Positions 8,047-14,868 of a stretch of 64,000 nucleotides of DNA are shown piece by piece. The notes beneath the pieces were generated by a model. The model saw only the letters and a list, made by a program, of their open reading frames with translations. It did no database searches and had not been told where the DNA came from. Numbering within the stretch: the stretch's first letter is position 1; the number at the start of each line of letters is the position of its first letter. Both the position numbers and the translations under genes were made by a program. This DNA is from Candidatus Yanofskyibacteriota bacterium (GTDB taxonomy: Bacteria; Patescibacteria; Paceibacteria; 2-02-FULL-40-12; IGHO2-12-FULL-4): contig JACPNK010000005.1 in assembly GCA_016185525.1 (NCBI GenBank), forward strand, positions 1 to 64,000, given 5' to 3'.

Positions 8047-9213
8047 ATGAATCTATTTAGAAAAATTACAAAACTTTTTCATAACGAAGCCGAGGGCCCA
8101 AAAGACGAAAATATTGATATCGGCACAGAAAAAGCGGCTGACTGCTGCCCCTACTGTAAGTCAAAAAAATTTGTTAAAAAAGGCTCCAGAAAGAAAAAAC
8201 TTGAAATCGTCCAGTTGTATAAATGCAGTTTATGTTTGAAAGTTTTTACAGCCCAACTTGTCAAAGGCAACCGTTTTCCCACAAATACAATCATTGACGC
8301 TTTGTCTTACTATAACCTTGGCTTTGGGCTGGAAGATACCAGCCGCATATTAAACAAAAAATTCGGCGTCAAACCAGACCCTGCCACCATATCAAGATGG
8401 GTCAGACAGTACTCTCAGCTCTGCCGTTATGACCGTCTGCGCTCTTTCGCAGTTAAAATGTGCCGGCCGGAAGACACAATAGAAGTAATGAATATGGCTC
8501 ATCGCCAAATCTACCGGTTTTTGTATCACCGGCCCAAGATGCAACTGACTTTGAAAGAATTTAAAAACAGAAACTTTGAACCGCTAAAAGATTACCTTGA
8601 CGGAGTTTCCGGTGAAACTCCTCACCAGTACTTTCAGGAAGGAGCAAGAATGTCAGAGATAAAAACTAAATTCGACAAGTCGCAGATGATTGTCCGTTCA
8701 AAAAGCAATTACGCCAATCGGTTGGCGGACTTCGTTCTCCAAACAGTAAAAGACAGAAAAAAAAGGCATGAAATACTTCAGCAGTTTTTTGTCGCCAACG
8801 ACTCCGTTACAGTAGCCAGCGAAGTGCCGGTTTATATTCGAAAAGAAGACGTAGAACACATGGAGAACGTATTAAAATTCCAGATAACCAACGGAGAAAG
8901 TATTGAGTTAAGCGGCAGAAAAGGACAAGAAAAAAATCAGCCGTTCCCCAAGCTTCTAACCGGACATATTGACTTGCTGCAAGTTAGAAACGGCCAGATA
9001 CACATTTTAGATTATAAGCCAAACGCGGCAAAAGAAAAACCTTTGGAACAACTGACTTGGTACGCCCTGGCGTTGTCCCGTTTAACCGGCTTGCGGCTTT
9101 TTGAATTCAAATGCGCCTGGTTTGACGAGAAAGACAAGACTATTTTGAATTTTTTCCGCTGCATGTGGTCAAGAAAATTCAGGACAAAAAAAGAAATAAA
9201 AAAGTTTACTTAA
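8047..9213 (+). CDS. Zinc ribbon-HTH (IS6-like) fused to PD-(D/E)XK nuclease
   Basis: In-frame length is 388 residues. Residues 34-63 form a zinc ribbon (CPYC...CSLC). Residues 76-120 form a helix-turn-helix like the N-terminus of IS6/IS240-type transposases (DPATISRWVRQY). No DDE catalytic core follows. Instead the C-terminus has a RecB/Cas4-like nuclease: E259, GHID309, D322-Y-K324 and QLTWYA at 335-340 match the PD-(D/E)XK plus QxxxY pattern. It may be a domesticated transposase derivative that cuts DNA. A slippery heptamer at 9198-9204 could add 21 residues in the -1 frame, and that frame's TAA overlaps the ATG of the next gene. Domain calls rest on motifs; the biological role is unknown. 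Confidence 0.75.
   Translation: MNLFRKITKLFHNEAEGPKDENIDIGTEKAADCCPYCKSKKFVKKGSRKKKLEIVQLYKCSLCLKVFTAQLVKGNRFPTNTIIDALSYYNLGFGLEDTSRILNKKFGVKPDPATISRWVRQYSQLCRYDRLRSFAVKMCRPEDTIEVMNMAHRQIYRFLYHRPKMQLTLKEFKNRNFEPLKDYLDGVSGETPHQYFQEGARMSEIKTKFDKSQMIVRSKSNYANRLADFVLQTVKDRKKRHEILQQFFVANDSVTVASEVPVYIRKEDVEHMENVLKFQITNGESIELSGRKGQEKNQPFPKLLTGHIDLLQVRNGQIHILDYKPNAAKEKPLEQLTWYALALSRLTGLRLFEFKCAWFDEKDKTILNFFRCMWSRKFRTKKEIKKFT
9198..9204 (+). promoter_or_regulatory. Candidate -1 ribosomal frameshift site A AAA AAG
   Basis: In the zero frame the codons are ATA AAA AAG, exactly the slippery heptamer used by dnaX and many insertion sequences, followed two codons later by TAA (9211-9213). Slipping by -1 gives VYLKSHGRSVEIPEENVIKI and a stop at 9267-9269, which overlaps the downstream start codon as TAATG. 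I did not find a convincing stimulatory stem-loop. A sequencing indel or an old frameshift mutation would look the same. Confidence 0.5.
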
Positions 9214-9268
9214 AAAGCCACGGAAGAAGTGTTGAAATACCGGAGGAAAATGTCATAAAAATAATTTA

Positions 9269-9685
9269 ATGTACGGTAAAACTTTTAAAATTAAAAAACC
9301 AGTGAGGTCTTTCAGGGATTTGGAGGTCTATCAAAAAACTCTGGAAGCGTCAGTCGTCATCGCCAAAGACATTAAGCCAAGGCTGGAAGAGTTGAAGTAT
9401 TCTTTGACGGAAAATTTAACCAACTGCTCTATGTCTATTCCCCTTTTTATCAGCGAAGGGCACTCCATCCGTTTCGGTGACCACAAGTTAGGAATCCTTC
9501 TTTTGGAAAAAGCCATGGCGGGATGCAACAAAATGATTGTCTATTTGGAACAAGCCAAAGGGATTTTCGGCAACAAGATTGATAGCGGCCTGGTTGACGA
9601 TTTGGTCAGGAAGTACGCAGACGTCAGAACAAAAATCTTCCGGTTGGAAAAAAGTTGGCAAAAATTCACTCCGCCAGAGAAATAA
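9269..9685 (+). CDS. Four-helix-bundle protein (S23/IVP, Avd-like)
   Basis: The protein has 138 residues. The start SFRDLEVYQKTLEASVVIAK matches the opening helix of the four-helix-bundle family found in 23S rRNA intervening sequences and as the Avd accessory of diversity-generating retroelements. The remaining helices are amphipathic and the protein is basic. It would be translationally coupled to the preceding nuclease if the -1 frame is used (TAATG). No reverse transcriptase lies in the window, so a retroelement role is not supported here. Another member of this family is at 57392-57748. Confidence 0.75.
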   Translation: MYGKTFKIKKPVRSFRDLEVYQKTLEASVVIAKDIKPRLEELKYSLTENLTNCSMSIPLFISEGHSIRFGDHKLGILLLEKAMAGCNKMIVYLEQAKGIFGNKIDSGLVDDLVRKYADVRTKIFRLEKSWQKFTPPEK

Positions 9686-9755
9686 GTCTCTTTATGTCAC
9701 GACTTATGTCCTTGCTTTGTTGGACTGAAATGTCACAAGTTTGCAAAAAATCGGC

Positions 9756-9779
9756 TATGTCACGCATATCCGTGACATA
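9756..9779 (-). terminator. Hairpin after the S74 gene
   Basis: Nine-base arms TATGTCACG/CGTGACATA are separated by six bases. Reading leftward the stem is followed by GCCGATTTTTT, so it could terminate the 9784-11142 gene. The motif ATGTCAC also appears unpaired twice just upstream (about 9694-9736), which is unexplained. Confidence 0.5.
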
Positions 9780-9783
9780 AAAA

Positions 9784-11142
9784 TCATTCGTTTTCGGGCT
9801 GTATTTCGGGTGTGGTTTCCGGCGGGGGTTCAGGAGTGTTTTCGGGAGATATAGTCGGTGAAGGTTCTAAACTCGGACTCGGTATTGGGACTGCCAGAGT
9901 CGGTTCCCCGTCATCGGTTGCCTGCCCCGCGGTGGCGTCTTCGCCACTTTGCGGAGCCTGCCCCGTACCGTCCGAGCTTTGCTCGGTCTGGTTCGGGGTC
10001 CCGCCATCGGATGACAAAACATTCTGCGGTATCTGACTTTCCGACACCGAAGCTGAAGCAGTAGTCGGCGCTGGTGATTCGTTGACTAACGGAGTTGTTG
10101 TAGTTGCGGGAATTGGAATCTGACTGTTTGAGCTTTGGATTTGATTTGCCTGCCCCGTAGGGTCGCTTTGCGACTCCTTCGGGGACATTTGTCCATTTGT
10201 CATTTGAACTTGGTTCAGCAACGCCTTGAACTGTTCTTTGGTCACGCAGACTTCATCCACACAGATATCATTTTGAACCACGAACTTGCCATTAACAAAC
10301 CACGCTAAAATGGGCTCTATTTTGGCCGTTAAAGCGTCAAACAGTGATTTAAGCTCCTGCACCCCTTTCGTCAGAATTGAGGTCAGATGAGCATAGTCAA
10401 TGTTTTCAATCCGCCCGTCTTGCCAAATTACCACCTCGGGGATAATTTCATTTACTTCCTCGGCGATAAAACCGACTCTCCGCTTGGTCCGGTTGTCTAT
10501 CAGAGAAAGGCTGGCGGAAGCAAGAGAGTCTTTGGTGTAATTGAAGAAAACGGGATTAAGTTTGGCGATTTCCGCCAACCCGTAATCAAGTCCGGCTATG
10601 TTTTCCTTGTAGCGCAGAGAGGAAGTGCCGCAGGCGCCGTTGACCAGTTCCAGTTCTCCGGTCGCAGCAATGGCGCAGACGCTCCGGTCATCGGTTACCG
10701 TACCCAAACCCTTGAGGTAAACATTGCTTGAAATTGACGCTGTGCCCGCCACTTCAAATTTTGTGTCAACATTGATCGTCCCGATGCCGACGTTGCCGTC
10801 GGATTGGATCCTTAACCTCTCATTACTTCCTGACGCTACACGAAATAGAGGACCCGCGGTTCCATCTGCAGGCTCAATATCGGCAATCGCTATGGGGGCA
10901 GTCGTCCCGATGCCGACGTTAGCCCCCACAACATTTAATGTGTTAGCCGTGGCATTGGCGTTTACAACAAATGCGTTGTTAGCTCCAGCTAGAAATCCTT
11001 TGGCAACAGAGAGCGAGCCGGCAAAACTTGATGAACCGGTACTTGAGAAGGTATTAGTTCCATAGGTAAAGAAGTTGCCCGATACTGAAGCTACTCCGCC
11101 GAATGAAGCCGTGCCTCTGGTTTCAAGATCGCCGGAAATCAT
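9784..11142 (-). CDS. Surface/tail-spike-type protein with S74 autoprocessing domain
   Basis: The fragment has 452 residues. The N-terminal part has repeats of NVGIGT type and segments nearly identical to the upstream ORF (MISGDLETRGTASFGG). The central part is a Peptidase S74 intramolecular chaperone: SLRYKENI with the cleavage-site Ser, then RRVGFIAEEVNEIIPEVV and YAHLTSILTKGVQELK. S74 domains trimerise and cut themselves off phage tail spikes and bacterial adhesins. A Ser/Thr/Pro-rich tail of about 150 residues follows, partly made of palindromic DNA inserts. It is the C-terminal half of a gene whose N-terminal half ends by frameshift at 11160. Confidence 0.8.
   Translation of the reverse strand: MISGDLETRGTASFGGVASVSGNFFTYGTNTFSSTGSSSFAGSLSVAKGFLAGANNAFVVNANATANTLNVVGANVGIGTTAPIAIADIEPADGTAGPLFRVASGSNERLRIQSDGNVGIGTINVDTKFEVAGTASISSNVYLKGLGTVTDDRSVCAIAATGELELVNGACGTSSLRYKENIAGLDYGLAEIAKLNPVFFNYTKDSLASASLSLIDNRTKRRVGFIAEEVNEIIPEVVIWQDGRIENIDYAHLTSILTKGVQELKSLFDALTAKIEPILAWFVNGKFVVQNDICVDEVCVTKEQFKALLNQVQMTNGQMSPKESQSDPTGQANQIQSSNSQIPIPATTTTPLVNESPAPTTASASVSESQIPQNVLSSDGGTPNQTEQSSDGTGQAPQSGEDATAGQATDDGEPTLAVPIPSPSLEPSPTISPENTPEPPPETTPEIQPENE
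9924..10184. repeat. Three palindromic elements inside the S74 tail coding region
   Basis: Palindromes lie at 9924-9957 (arms around GTGGCG/CGCCAC), 9961-9998 (CCGAGC/GCTCGG core with CCCCG/CGGGG ends) and 10153-10184 (GTCGC/GCGAC core with CCCCG/CGGGG ends). All stay in frame and each is next to a GGCAGGC or GGGGCAGG edge. In protein they give GEDATAG, NQTEQSSDGTG and KESQSDPTG, which explains the low-complexity tail. Confidence 0.7.
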
Positions 11143-11203
11143 AACGTCATCGGATGACGTTATGTAGTTGGAGTGGCCGGTGGTTGAGGTGCCGAATCGG
11201 TTG
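11063..11203. repeat. 141-bp direct repeat, copy 1
   Basis: This stretch is identical by eye to 12289-12429, and weaker similarity continues on the low-coordinate side to about 10898/12125. The two copies are 1226 bp apart in the same orientation and code for GTSTTGHSNYITSS...VSGNFF. It marks a tandem duplication within the surface gene. The frame is lost right at the high-coordinate end of this copy. Confidence 0.85.
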
Positions 11204-11303
11204 TCAAAAGATAGGAGGCGGAGGCGGTACCTTGGACTTCAAAAAGCGTGGAAGGTGAAGTTGTTCGAATGCCCACATTTCCGGTACCAGACGCAAGGTA
11301 AGT

Positions 11304-12092
11304 ATTATGGGCGACAATATCATTGCCGATAAAGTTGTGGGTGTTTTCAACTTCTATGTCGTAGACTTGCTCGGAGGGAAGGGTTTCAATTTTGGTGATG
11401 GTGTCCCAAACGGCTTGCTTGCCGTCGGCTACCGCGATTTGTTGGCCTTCGCGGAGGCTAATAACCTTAGTCCAACGGCCTTCACTTGGTTTGACTTTTG
11501 CTTGACCGATATCTTCCTGATATGATTGGGGTGCCGTGGGGATGCTGGGATAGAAGACCCGGCTTGTCAACCAGGGTCTTGCGGGTTCAACTCCCGCCAT
11601 CTCCACGGCCTCAGAAAACTCAGAAATATCAACTATAGACTTGACTTTATTTTCTGTGCTGCTATACTGGTAAAAGGTTGACAAGCCGGAATCTACTATT
11701 CCAGTAAAATCCCCTAAAGCTGCCCCAAAAGCAGCTTTTTGGTTTCTCCAATCAAATTTTCTTCCTCCCCGAGGACTGTCCTCAGGGATTCTCACAAGGT
11801 ACGGATGATTCCCCGTAGTGCGGATTGTTTTGCCGCTGGCGGTGGTCAGCTTGAATATCGGCTTGACCCCCATGTCCATCAAGCCTTTGACTTTTTGATA
11901 TTCCAATTTGCCGGTTTGTTCGTTAAGGGAAAGAACTTCGTCTCCCGGCTGAATGTCTTTGATAACGACTTCGTCGTAAAAATATCCGTCTTCGTTCCCG
12001 TCACCAAGGTCAAACCTTTTTTCAGATTTAAGGTTTGACCTTTTTTTGTTTTTGCGACGGCGTCTGCGCAAACGGGTATCCCCTGTTACGCA
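11304..12092 (-). other. Mini-intein (BIL-A-like Hint domain) in the surface protein
   Basis: It has 263 residues, from Cys1 (CVTGDTRLRRRR) to VAHN with +1 Thr. Block B is visible as TTGNHPYLVRI, and block F/G as VYDIEVENTHNFIGNDIVAHN split across the end. No LAGLIDADG motif is present. The middle is odd: a very basic run near the start, a CCTGAGGAC/GTCCTCAGG-type palindrome (11767-11786) and a cloverleaf-like DNA insert (11533-11609). A +1 Thr and a hypervariable secreted host protein fit type A bacterial intein-like domains as well as a reduced intein. Confidence 0.85.
11533..11609 (+). repeat. tRNA-like cloverleaf remnant inside the mini-intein
   Basis: A 12-base-pair outer stem (GCCGTGGGGATG at 11533-11544 with CATCTCCACGGC at 11598-11609) encloses a perfect T-arm look-alike GCGGG-TTCAACT-CCCGC (11581-11597) and a GACCC/GGGTC hairpin. 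No normal D-arm or 7-base anticodon loop forms, so it is not a functional tRNA by eye. The opposite strand is translated in frame as AGVEPARPWLTSRVF within the intein. Confidence 0.55.
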
Positions 12093-12288
12093 CTGGCCCA
12101 AAACATGAAGCGGGGCTAACGGCGCAGTCGTCCCAACTCCCACATTCCCGCCGACAACATTTAAGGTGTTAGCCGTGGCGCTTCCGTTTACAACGAATGC
12201 ATTGTTGGCGCCGGCTAGAAATCCTTTGGCTACGGAGAGGGAGCCGGCAAAAGAAGATGAGCCGGTGCCCGAGAAGGTATTGGTGCCG

Positions 12289-12429
12289 TAGGTAAAGAAG
12301 TTGCCCGATACTGAAGCTACTCCGCCGAATGAAGCCGTGCCTCTGGTTTCAAGATCGCCGGAAATCATAACGTCATCGGATGACGTTATGTAGTTGGAGT
12401 GGCCGGTGGTTGAGGTGCCGAATCGGTTG
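12289..12429. repeat. 141-bp direct repeat, copy 2
   Basis: This is the partner of 11063-11203. Here the reading frame is continuous into the upstream repeats of the protein. The duplicated unit includes the mini-intein. Confidence 0.85.
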
Positions 12430-12939
12430 AGGTAAGAGGCGGAAGCGGTGCCTTGGACTTCCAGTATGGTGGAGGGGATGTTGGTGTTCAAGCCGATGAA
12501 GTTGTTTGAGCCGGAGACGTAGAACTTGTTGTTGCCGACTTCAAAAGCGGAGGAGACGGAGGCGTTGGTCAGGAAAGAAGAAGCGGAGTTGGTAAGGTTG
12601 GAAGAGAAGGTTACATTGCCGTCGGAGAAGGTCAGATTGTTGGGGATGGAAAGAGAGTTGGAATTGAAAGTGATGGTGTCGGTGGAAGCGTCGCCCAGAG
12701 TGGTGTTGCCTTCAAGAACAGATGAGCCTTGGACGGTAAGAAGACGGGAGATGGTAACATTTTCAGATTCAAGGTTCTTGGGGTTTAAGACGGTTATGCC
12801 TGCTCCTGTGGAAGTGGAAGGCGGGATGAGAATGGTGGGAACATTGGAAAGTCGGGAGCTGACGGTTAAGTTAAGATCGTTGAATCTTTGTTCAAGGGAA
12901 GCCAGAGAGTCTATTCGTAGGCCTTGGGTAACGACTTGG

Positions 12940-13060
12940 CGTCCCAATGCCGAGATTGAGTCCTCGGCTGATTTTGAAATTCACGAGTCCGACGTTGTCT
13001 ACGGTCCCTTTTGGTTTATCTCCGCAGACGGTGTCAAAACTCGGCAAATTGCAATATCGG
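12940..13060 (-). repeat. Dispersed ~115-bp repeat, copy B
   Basis: On the minus strand it runs from CCGATATTGCAATTTGCCGA to CTCGGCATTGGGACG. It is fused to the broken start of the surface gene. A minus-strand frame reads NLPSFDTVCGDKPKGTVDN and on to LNLGIGTPS without a stop. Confidence 0.85.
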
Positions 13061-13097
13061 TATTAAAATTGATAACTGTTATACCTTATACCTTCTT

Positions 13098-13207
13098 TCC
13101 CAATGCCGATATTGCTTTTTTTGAAATTCACGAGTCCGACGTTGTCTACGGTCCCTTTTGGTTTATCTCCGCAGACGGTGTCAAAACTCGGCAAATTGCA
13201 ATATCGG
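13098..13207 (-). repeat. Dispersed ~115-bp repeat, copy C
   Basis: It is nearly identical to copy B over about 100 bp and separated from it by 37 bp of AT-rich DNA, forming a direct tandem pair. The ends CCGATATTGC and GCAATATCGG are perfect inverted repeats. The frame runs through NLPSFDTVCGDKPKG to NIGIGKEG. The rest of the gap up to 13478 is AT-rich DNA with a possible -10 (TATAAT, 13377-13382) but no convincing -35. Confidence 0.85.
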
Positions 13208-13478
13208 GAGATGAGAGATTACCTTACTCCCAGCTTTAGCTTGTTCCGCCCCTGGAAATAACAAGTATTATCAATATATCAACAACGAGTATTATCTCCA
13301 TAATCTACACAAGAAAGTGCAATAAAATATACTAAAGATTATAAAAGGTTAATATAAAAAGTTTAGTTAGAATTAATATAATGACTAAAATTTTGATTTT
13401 TTGATTTATAGTTTTTGTTACTTAATTAAAAAATGTGTAAGTTTGCTTTTTTTATTGGAATCTTATAGTATTACTGCT

Positions 13479-14636
13479 ATGGAAACATCTCAATTCAACA
13501 CAACAAGCCTAGTTACTGCTTTAGATGCCGAATCCATGAAAGACATTTTAGTCAGGTATGAAACCGGCCTTCCCAAAAGAGGCGATGTTTTGACGGGCGA
13601 AATTATTTCCTCAAGCAAGGGTGGAATTATGATAGATTTAGGATCTCTGGGAACAGGCGTTATTTACCCTTCCGAATTTTACGATAACCCGAGCCTTCAC
13701 AAATCACTCAAAAAAGGCGATTCAGTTTCGGTGGTTCTGCTGGAACTTGAAAATGAAGAAGGCTTTAGAGAAGTATCCCTAAGACAAGCTCAAATGACTA
13801 CCGCCTGGGACGATATCAAAGAAAAAAAAGAAAAGGGCGAAGTTATTCAAACCCAAATTTTAAATATAAATAAAGGCGGCCTGATCGTAACGGTAAACGG
13901 CATTCAAGGATTTCTGCCTCTTTCACAGTTAGGTCCGGAGCATTACCCTAAAATTGAAGGCGGCGACACAACCAAAATCGTTCAGGCTCTGCAAAAATTC
14001 CGAGGCCAGACTTTCACCGTGAAAATTCTGGACTTTTCAGAGACCGAAGGAAAACTGATAGTTTCCGAGAAAGCCATACTTACAGACAAATTAAAAGAAG
14101 AAGTCGCCAAATTTAAAGTCGGTGACGTGGTTGAAGGCACGGTTACTGATATCACCGACTTCGGCGCTTTCATCAAAATCACAGAAAACATAGAAGGATT
14201 AATCCACATTTCAGAAATAGACTGGAAAATTGTAGAGAACCCCAGAGACTACATGACGACCGGAGAAAAAATCAGCGCCAAGATAGTCAACATTGATAAC
14301 GGCAGGATTTCTCTCTCACTCAAAGCTTTGCGCGAAGACCCTTGGGAAAAAATAGAAGAAAGCCTGAAAGTCGGCCAGACAGTTGAGGGCGAGATTGCTA
14401 AAATAACCAACTACGGGCTTTTGATAAAAATCAACGACCAAATCATAGGTCTGGTGCCGGCCAACGAATTGGCCAACAAAAAAGACTGGTCGCCTAAAAC
14501 AGGCGAGAAAATTTCAGTAGCCATAGTCAGCATTGAACCCAAAGATCACAAGATGCTTTTGACAATTCAAGGAAACAAGGATATAATAGGGGAAAATGTG
14601 GAGGAAAAAAATGCAGAAGAAGAACCGAAAAATTAA
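13479..14636 (+). CDS. rpsA: 30S ribosomal protein S1 homologue (four S1 domains)
   Basis: From METSQFN the protein has 385 residues; the upstream in-frame stretch is hydrophobic junk, so I chose 13479. Four S1 (OB-fold) repeats follow: one from KRGDVLTGEI, one from GEVIQTQILNINKGG, a canonical one with VGDVVEGTVTDITDFGAFIKI and GLIHISE, and one from VGQTVEGEIAKITNYGLLIKI. It should bind mRNA on the small ribosomal subunit and help start translation. Four domains rather than six is usual outside proteobacteria. No strong Shine-Dalgarno precedes the start. The 3' end overlaps a small gene starting at 14611. Confidence 0.88.
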   Translation: METSQFNTTSLVTALDAESMKDILVRYETGLPKRGDVLTGEIISSSKGGIMIDLGSLGTGVIYPSEFYDNPSLHKSLKKGDSVSVVLLELENEEGFREVSLRQAQMTTAWDDIKEKKEKGEVIQTQILNINKGGLIVTVNGIQGFLPLSQLGPEHYPKIEGGDTTKIVQALQKFRGQTFTVKILDFSETEGKLIVSEKAILTDKLKEEVAKFKVGDVVEGTVTDITDFGAFIKITENIEGLIHISEIDWKIVENPRDYMTTGEKISAKIVNIDNGRISLSLKALREDPWEKIEESLKVGQTVEGEIAKITNYGLLIKINDQIIGLVPANELANKKDWSPKTGEKISVAIVSIEPKDHKMLLTIQGNKDIIGENVEEKNAEEEPKN

Positions 14637-14772
14637 AGTGTCTATAATTAAGCCCCGTGTTCCTATATACGGGATAATGGGCAAAGGCGGAGCGCACAAA
14701 AGCGAAAAAGACTATAATCGCCAGAAAGCTAAAAAAGAAGTCAGAGAAATCGAAAAGAAAGAAATTGATTAA
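14611..14772 (+). CDS. Small basic protein, 53 residues, overlapping rpsA end
   Basis: ATG at 14611 is preceded by a strong Shine-Dalgarno (GGAGG at 14600-14604) that lies inside the rpsA coding sequence, and the frame runs 53 codons to TAA. The protein starts MQKKNRKIKVSIIKPRVPIY, contains GIMGKGGAHKSEKDYNR, and ends in a charged helix. It is highly basic, which suggests nucleic-acid or ribosome contact, but I do not recognise a family. A terminator follows immediately, so rpsA and this gene form a two-gene operon with overlap of 26 bases. Confidence 0.65.
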   Translation: MQKKNRKIKVSIIKPRVPIYGIMGKGGAHKSEKDYNRQKAKKEVREIEKKEID

Positions 14773-14799
14773 ACCAGCGAAAAGCTGGTTTTGTTTTTT
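14772..14799 (+). terminator. Terminator of rpsA operon
   Basis: Stem AACCAGC/GCTGGTT with a short A-rich loop is followed by TTGTTTTTT. It starts at the stop codon of the 53-residue gene. Confidence 0.85.
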
Positions 14800-14811
14800 G
14801 GTAAAAAAAAA

Positions 14812-14845
14812 TTCCCTACTGGAGTCTGGCGACTCCAGTAGGGAA
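14812..14845 (-). terminator. Terminator of the 14869-16515 gene
   Basis: A 14-bp stem (TTCCCTACTGGAGT and its complement) with a 6-base loop is followed leftward by a run of T. It faces the rpsA terminator, so the two convergent units are insulated. Confidence 0.85.
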
Positions 14846-14868
14846 ACTGGCTGGCTCTAAGCCCAGAA

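Larger units (their letters stand above)
11160..12947 (-). pseudogene. N-terminal part of intein-containing surface protein, broken
   Basis: The open frame has 595 residues. There is no signal peptide; the frame can be followed only a few codons upstream (AEDSISALGRQ) before a TGA at about 12990, inside repeat copy B. The body is a string of beta-rich repeats (NVTISRLLTVQG, GGNVGVGTTAP) typical of tail-fibre/adhesin shafts, interrupted by a mini-intein. After SASYL a 5-base difference from the homologous repeat shifts the frame, and the ORF ends at 11160. The S74 half continues in another frame at 11142. Both ends thus look damaged: truncation upstream, frameshift downstream. An assembly error in the repeats or deliberate phase variation are alternatives. 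Confidence 0.65.

Noticed and set aside
11533..11609. Functional tRNA gene
   Set aside because: T-arm is perfect but there is no D-arm, no proper anticodon loop and a 12-bp acceptor-like stem; kept only as a tRNA-like remnant.
12940..13207. CRISPR array
   Set aside because: Only two ~110-bp copies with one 37-bp gap; units are far too long, have inverted ends, and no cas gene is near.
8047..13210. A diversity-generating retroelement
   Set aside because: An Avd-like protein and a variable surface gene are present, but no reverse transcriptase, template repeat or adenine-biased variable repeat is visible in the window.
12526..13239. 237-residue plus-strand ORF over the surface gene and repeats
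   Set aside because: It is antisense to the surface gene and repeats the same peptide because it crosses copies B and C of the DNA repeat. It is a shadow.
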